Assembly: GCA_023664735.1 (NCBI GenBank)
Contig: JAMPFB010000018.1
Span: forward strand, 1-34,740
From: Robinsoniella sp.
GTDB taxonomy: Bacteria; Bacillota; Clostridia; Lachnospirales; Lachnospiraceae
Direction of reading: 5' to 3'
Length of the DNA stretch: 34,740 bases
The notes beneath the pieces are model-generated. The model saw only the letters and a list, made by a program, of their open reading frames with translations. It made no database searches and had not been told where the DNA came from. Numbering within the stretch: the first letter of the stretch is position 1; every line of letters begins with the position of its first letter. The translations under genes were made by a program, and so were the position numbers. Positions 30,701 through 34,740 of the stretch are shown here, one piece after another.

Positions 30701-33700
30701 TCTGGGAAGGATTGTGCGCTATACCTATCAGGGGCAGTATCTTCATACAGTGACAATGCCAAACGGAGGCAGGATGTATTATCAATATACGAAGGAGGGC
30801 TTTTTAAGCAGCATTACTGACTTAAACGGAAGATGCTATGCAAAGAATTTCTACGACAGGAAAGGAAGGGTCATCCGGCAGGAGCTTGCAGGCGGCGAGG
30901 AATATGTGGCATTTTATGATGAAGCCAATAAACAGAATACCTTCCTGACTACCTCTAACGGAGAAAACCTCATTTATACATATGGAAGACAAAAGCTGGC
31001 AACGGAAATACGCTATCCGGACGGAACCACAACAAACCGTGATTATGATGAAGGAAAAAACGTCATATATGAAAAAGACCGTCTGGGTAGGGAAATATTC
31101 CGTAAGTATAATAGGGAGGGAATGCTGGTAGAGGAGCATATGCCCGATGGACTGGAAACATATTATTCTTATAATGATAAGAACCTTCCTGTAAAAGTTT
31201 GGGACAATACAGGGCGGGAAATTAACAATGAATACGACCAAAGTGGCAATCTGCTAATAAACCGCAAACAAATTGATGCTTCCAGCCAGCAGGTGACACA
31301 GTTTACCTATGACGATAAAGGACGTATCTTGACAGTAACGGATGCTAACGGCAATCAGGAAAGCTACAGCTATGACCTGCCTTTCTCAGAGCCCACCCGT
31401 TATGTGACTGCTACAGGCGCCGTTATTTTATACAATTATGATGAGGGCGGCAGATTAATAGAAGTAAAGGATGAATACGGAACTACTTCATATGGTTATA
31501 ATTCTTTGGCAAACCAGACTATCTGCAGGGACGCAGAAGGTAATGTAACCCGGTATTTTTATGATAATATGGCAAATATTACCAAGGTCATTGCCCCAAA
31601 TCAATATGATGCATCCATAGATGACGGCAACGGAACCGTATATGAATATGACGTATGGACACATGTTTCAAGAGTTACGAATCCGGATGGAGGTATTTAT
31701 TCCTATGAAAATGATTTTAGGGGAAATGTCCGTAAGGAATTAAATCCAAACGAAACGCAAAAAGAGGATGCAAAAGGAACCTATTATGAGTACGACAATA
31801 ATTATAACCGGATAAAAACCATTTATCCGGATGGAAGCATCTTGCGGGAAAAATACGATGTGTGCGGGAATATATTAAAACGCATACTGCCAGAAGCATA
31901 TGACAGTGCAAAGGATGATGGAGAAGGCTATACATATGTATATGATTCCTGTAATCGCCTGACAGAAATCAGGGATCCCTTCGGAACTGTGGAAAGACGG
32001 TATGTGTATGATTTTTGCGGAAATGTAATAAAAGATATCTCTGCAAAGGGATATATGATGGGAGAAACAGACGAAGACAGGATAGGAACCCTTTATCAGT
32101 ATGACCTTAGAGGAAATGTAACTGCCATCAGAACACCCATGGAAATAAAGGCTCAGGATGGAAAACAGTCTGTACAGTACCGCCTGACTACATATCGTTA
32201 TGATTTTGTGGGAAACTGCATAGAAGAAAAGAGATATCTGGATTATCAGACGGGCGAAAGCGCATCCGGAAGGGTAAACACCATTCACTATACGTATGAT
32301 AATGGGGACAGGCTGGTGCGTGTTTCGGATTCCACAGGCGCCCATATGGAATATGAATACAATAAGCGGAATCAGAAAATCCGTGAGAAAAGAAAAATCT
32401 CAAAGGACGTATGGCAGGAAACCTATTATGAGTATTCTCCGGCAGGAAATCTGATTTGCACAGCAAGGAAGCTGGGTGAGCAGAACGGACAGAACCAGTA
32501 TGCCATTACCCGTTTTACTTATGATGGAAATGGAAACATTATCTGCATCAAAACCCCTGAAGGCAATGAAATCCTTAGAGAATATGACTGCTGTGACCGC
32601 CTGACTGCAGAAACCCATAAAGAGAAAAATGGGAATATTCATCATACAATCACTTTTGCTTATGACAAAATGGACAACCTGATAGAAGTAAAAAATCAGG
32701 ATGGCTATAAGCTCCATTATGAATACGATGTAATGAATCGGTTGATAAAGACAATAGATGGTGATGAGAGAGTTCAGTTCAACCGTTATGATGGAAATGG
32801 AAACCTGATTTGCAGAATCAATCCTCAGGAATATGCCGAAAAAGGAGAAAAAGCAAAAGGATACCGCTATGCCTATGACATTATGGGCAGAAATACCAGC
32901 ATAGATACACCATTAGGAACCCGGTTAAGAAGCCTTTCCTATAATCAATTCGGTGAAATAGAACGGGAAGGCGACGGATTAGGAGGTATTTGCTCAAAAT
33001 ATGATTTTGCGGGCAGGAGAATCCATATTCTCACAGACGGAGGCAGAACACAGGAATATGAATATGATGCCGTGGGCAATATCGTAGGCTTAAAGGATGG
33101 CAATGGAAACCGGACAGGCTATAAGACGGACATGTGGGGACGCATTACCCGGACTGTTTTAGCAGATGGCACAGAGGAGGCTTATACATACGATGCCGCC
33201 GGAAACATCACATCTGCAACAGACGGAAACGGCAATACCGTATATTATGATTATAATGCAGACAATAAGCTGTCAAAAAGAGTGGATGCAGCCGGGGCAG
33301 AAGAAATTTTCTGCTATGACAAGGAAGGGCGGCTGTGTGAGCACTTAGACAGGGACGGCAGGAAAAATATATACCGCTATAACATGTATGGAAGCCTTAC
33401 CATGCACGAAGCCGCAGGCACAGACCTTAAGGACGTATGGGAATATGACCGGATGGGACGGTTAAAGAGCGCCATCGGAGGCGGAATGCGCTATGAATAT
33501 AACTATTATGAAAATGGACTTTTGAAGGAGAAAAAAGCAAGCGGCAGGACACTTTTGTCATATACCTATGATTTGGATGGCAATAAGGTGGGAATGCGTG
33601 ACCTGACTGGAAAAGAAACCGGCTATAGCTATGATGCAGCAGGGCAGCTGACAGGTGTCCATGAGAACGGAAGAATACTGGCAGGCTATCGTTATCATGA

Positions 33701-34740
33701 AGACGGAAGAGTCAGTATGCTGACAATAGGAAAGAGCCTGAAGACGGAATATTCCTATGATATGGACCGGAATCTGGAAGGCATCCGTACATGGGATGAA
33801 AGTAAGCTTTTGGTGGATAATCATTATTGTTATGATGAGAATGCAAACCGTATCAGCAAAGAGACAATGGAAGGGCTGACTAGGTATTCTTATGATGCAA
33901 ATAACCGTCTGGTAGAAGTACAATATCCGGACATTATGGGCAGCGCTGGCAATGGCGCTGGCAGTCATTTTGAACGGTTATCCTATGATAAGGCTGGTAA
34001 CCGGATTCAGCGTATAACGGAAAGCATAAAGGAAGAGTATCATTATGACAACTGCAACCGTCTGGTGAGGTTGACGAGGAGCAGTTATAAGGGTGCAGAC
34101 CCTCAGGCAGCTCAAAAGACCATTCATTACAAGTATGATAAGCAGGGCAATCTGCTGTCAGACGGAAGTAATACTTATAGCTATGATGGCTTCAGCCGTC
34201 TGAGCAGGGCAGAAATGTCAAATGGTAAGGTGCAGGTAAACCGGTATGATGCAGAGGGACTGCGCCATGAGATGGAGGAAAATGGGGAGCTTGTGAAGTT
34301 TTTGTTTTCCGGAGATAAGGTAGTGGCAGAGGAGGAAAGTAATGGGAATGTCATCCGTTATGTTCGGGGGCTTGGCATTATCAGCTCTGACAGTGAGAGT
34401 GCAAGGACATATTATCATTATGTGTCGGATGAGCAGGGGAGTATTACCCATGTTTTGAAGGGGGAGGATAAAGAGGAAGCAGAGGAAATTGACAGGACAG
34501 CTTTTGTAGGTGTAGAAGAGGCTGGGAGCAGAGTATTAAATTATTATGAGTATGATGCCTTTGGTAATGCAACTGTTGTTCGGGAAACGGTAAAGAATCG
34601 CTTCCGTTATGATGGGGAGCAATACGATGCGGTGATGGGGCAGTATTATCTAAGGGCTAGATATTATAATCCTGTTATTGGCAGATTTACGCAGGAAGAT
34701 ACGTATTATGGGGATGGGTTGAATCTGTATGCGTATTGCG
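27795..34740 (+). CDS. VgrG-Rhs fusion effector, 3' end outside window
   Basis: The frame from ATG 27795 stays open to the window edge (2315 codons plus one base), so the C-terminal toxin is not seen. Order: gp27-like VgrG region (about 1-290, with DETDWAFIKRIANQYGMQVY around 155-175); OB-fold (about 300-370, TGTVISVEGNQIQVQFD and FYCMPDEKDKVFIYY); a shortened needle-like segment (about 400-440); a charged linker; a hydrophobic pre-toxin segment (about 597-655, FIPGIGAFFDLGNAVISLAR) typical of Rhs N-termini; a low-complexity Gly/Asp/Lys linker (758-800); then DPINVITGS at about 805, opening the Rhs/YD-repeat shell. It runs to the conserved core end, RARYYNPVIGRFTQED, near residue 2285. An Rhs shell encloses its toxin. 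Joining spike and shell in one chain is notable. The RBS is weak (AAAGGG). Confidence 0.9.
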   Translation, partial: MRKGKMTISELKIKINAPYGKILDIRIENMENDHGKMLLSLEALEETAKEQLLQLEGSLVSVFIREEKPLFCGQCANVMLYEQGGYKTFGLEVYANTYRLDMEKHTKTFQSPSKTLQDIFQEILAAYPADIHMQKNPGISTVVYQQDETDWAFIKRIANQYGMQVYGDTRTAQIVIAVGTLQMQKHPMAVLKRKLGESKSIEDQRQIKMNLDPLAASYQFESVEYLCESLPAIPGDAIERETIRKNTLLNQGGILENRVLVGKTADIMVPYEKSHGSNFVSNILTGTVISVEGNQIQVQFDADAKDMAGNCVDVPYESPISNSFYCMPDEKDKVFIYYENNGKIICLGSKRTNTDGPDYNVPEEKVLTNYDKMIRFTASAMKITDTRKKHDEEDDTEISIIMDDEEGITITSGGDVTIETTEESGMHLKTMSSILALANKWQVGNNKFVESQTAGFEKYQADGGDKGLSGWEQRKRASSTEWSRFGRDFQQNFSSTVDGLILKDLFNTVTGKNKSNGEDKEEDKKEEDSQPEAEQFDTGVITIYGLNLLTFQVKDSFLILDSDIYINAPAFRWLGYTKGTHEIVEEEYQDFWGMAMDGLQLALDICGFIPGIGAFFDLGNAVISLARGDYCGGLISLVSAIPFLGDACAAAKMGVKAYKAAERTKKALTTPQKIWFAVKFLYKGSQFFNQGIGVYGKINNLIEEGFDWTNPNDYSKLISIVRGIGDMLKTAKEVKDIGKTLKEGKVDTGLKKQTDDQDGGNAKKTGDGPDDGNTKKTGDGSDGGNPKKKSDGPDNPKKKCDTTDDPINVITGSLLAEYVDLSLEDVLDSFLFKRHYESAFQNKGGILGDKWRCEIESSIWATENQAVIQMPDLHIEKFYKEDGKWFNQRINDYSLLLCENQDGFQLKLQENNNTYEYDQNGNLTAITDMHGNSTRIYYHGTRPEKLETASGQWISFRYENGLLSALEDNLGRIVRYTYQGQYLHTVTMPNGGRMYYQYTKEGFLSSITDLNGRCYAKNFYDRKGRVIRQELAGGEEYVAFYDEANKQNTFLTTSNGENLIYTYGRQKLATEIRYPDGTTTNRDYDEGKNVIYEKDRLGREIFRKYNREGMLVEEHMPDGLETYYSYNDKNLPVKVWDNTGREINNEYDQSGNLLINRKQIDASSQQVTQFTYDDKGRILTVTDANGNQESYSYDLPFSEPTRYVTATGAVILYNYDEGGRLIEVKDEYGTTSYGYNSLANQTICRDAEGNVTRYFYDNMANITKVIAPNQYDASIDDGNGTVYEYDVWTHVSRVTNPDGGIYSYENDFRGNVRKELNPNETQKEDAKGTYYEYDNNYNRIKTIYPDGSILREKYDVCGNILKRILPEAYDSAKDDGEGYTYVYDSCNRLTEIRDPFGTVERRYVYDFCGNVIKDISAKGYMMGETDEDRIGTLYQYDLRGNVTAIRTPMEIKAQDGKQSVQYRLTTYRYDFVGNCIEEKRYLDYQTGESASGRVNTIHYTYDNGDRLVRVSDSTGAHMEYEYNKRNQKIREKRKISKDVWQETYYEYSPAGNLICTARKLGEQNGQNQYAITRFTYDGNGNIICIKTPEGNEILREYDCCDRLTAETHKEKNGNIHHTITFAYDKMDNLIEVKNQDGYKLHYEYDVMNRLIKTIDGDERVQFNRYDGNGNLICRINPQEYAEKGEKAKGYRYAYDIMGRNTSIDTPLGTRLRSLSYNQFGEIEREGDGLGGICSKYDFAGRRIHILTDGGRTQEYEYDAVGNIVGLKDGNGNRTGYKTDMWGRITRTVLADGTEEAYTYDAAGNITSATDGNGNTVYYDYNADNKLSKRVDAAGAEEIFCYDKEGRLCEHLDRDGRKNIYRYNMYGSLTMHEAAGTDLKDVWEYDRMGRLKSAIGGGMRYEYNYYENGLLKEKKASGRTLLSYTYDLDGNKVGMRDLTGKETGYSYDAAGQLTGVHENGRILAGYRYHEDGRVSMLTIGKSLKTEYSYDMDRNLEGIRTWDESKLLVDNHYCYDENANRISKETMEGLTRYSYDANNRLVEVQYPDIMGSAGNGAGSHFERLSYDKAGNRIQRITESIKEEYHYDNCNRLVRLTRSSYKGADPQAAQKTIHYKYDKQGNLLSDGSNTYSYDGFSRLSRAEMSNGKVQVNRYDAEGLRHEMEENGELVKFLFSGDKVVAEEESNGNVIRYVRGLGIISSDSESARTYYHYVSDEQGSITHVLKGEDKEEAEEIDRTAFVGVEEAGSRVLNYYEYDAFGNATVVRETVKNRFRYDGEQYDAVMGQYYLRARYYNPVIGRFTQEDTYYGDGLNLYAYC
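30066..30197 (+). repeat. 36-bp in-frame tandem repeats in the Rhs linker
   Basis: Three 36-bp units (30066-30101, 30102-30137, 30138-30173) and a partial unit (30174-30197) encode D-x-G-N-x-K-K-x-x-D-G-x twelve-residue repeats. They lie between the hydrophobic pre-toxin segment and the start of the Rhs shell. Unit identity is high at the nucleotide level, so copy number may vary by slippage. Being multiples of three, gains or losses would keep the frame and only change linker length. Confidence 0.85.

Overview
The window looks like a chromosomal segment of a low-GC Gram-positive anaerobe, most likely a gut Clostridia/Lachnospiraceae-type organism. This is inferred from A/T-rich codon use, strong AGGAGG Shine-Dalgarno sites, a perfect sigma-A promoter, a C-terminal Fn3-like domain and bacterial Ig-like repeats. 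No taxonomic marker gene is present. Every convincing gene is on the + strand with tight, often overlapping spacing, so the roughly 34 kb from 475 onward looks like one long operon, started by the TTGACA-17-TATAAT promoter at 306-334 and running off the right edge.

Layout. (1) 475-4962: PP2C phosphatase, membrane Ser/Thr kinase, a small membrane protein with tandem Thr motifs, and a secreted helical-repeat/Fn3 protein. (2) 5039-10138: a 1699-residue surface protein with about ten Ig-like modules and a C-terminal membrane anchor. (3) 10140-14651: FHA protein, membrane zinc-ribbon protein, DnaJ co-chaperone, membrane vWA protein whose cytoplasmic tail looks like a degenerate FHA fold, and a second, soluble kinase with a possible 3' frameshift. 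(4) 14684-17783: a 725-residue contractile-sheath-like protein and two paralogous 140-residue tube-like (Hcp-like) proteins, with RNA hairpins on either side of the tube pair. (5) 17910-22069: membrane FHA protein, zinc-ribbon FHA protein, membrane PP2C, and a membrane pseudophosphatase with a TPR-like domain. (6) 22161-27783: a possible DcrB-fold adaptor, a VgrG-type spike, a pentapeptide-repeat protein, a DUF1629/imm11-like protein, a DUF4280 (PAAR-like) tip protein, and two small membrane proteins. (7) 27795-34740+: a VgrG-Rhs fusion whose C-terminal toxin lies beyond the window.

Working model (inference): this is a Gram-positive, type VI-like contractile injection system. Sheath, tubes, spike, PAAR-like tip and Rhs effector are encoded with a large phospho-signalling module: two kinases, two intact phosphatases, one pseudophosphatase, three FHA proteins and one FHA-like tail. 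The module recalls the PpkA/PppA/Fha control of some proteobacterial T6SSs. Recurrent acidic T-x-x-[L/I/M] peptides in several of the membrane and adaptor proteins are candidate phosphothreonine docking sites. Recognisable TssK/F/G baseplate proteins, TssJLM membrane-complex proteins and a ClpV ATPase are absent; the Ig-like, vWA and TPR membrane proteins could form a different trans-envelope apparatus suited to a single-membrane cell.

Limits: all assignments come from reading motifs by eye. Sheath, tube and adaptor calls need structure prediction or profile searches.
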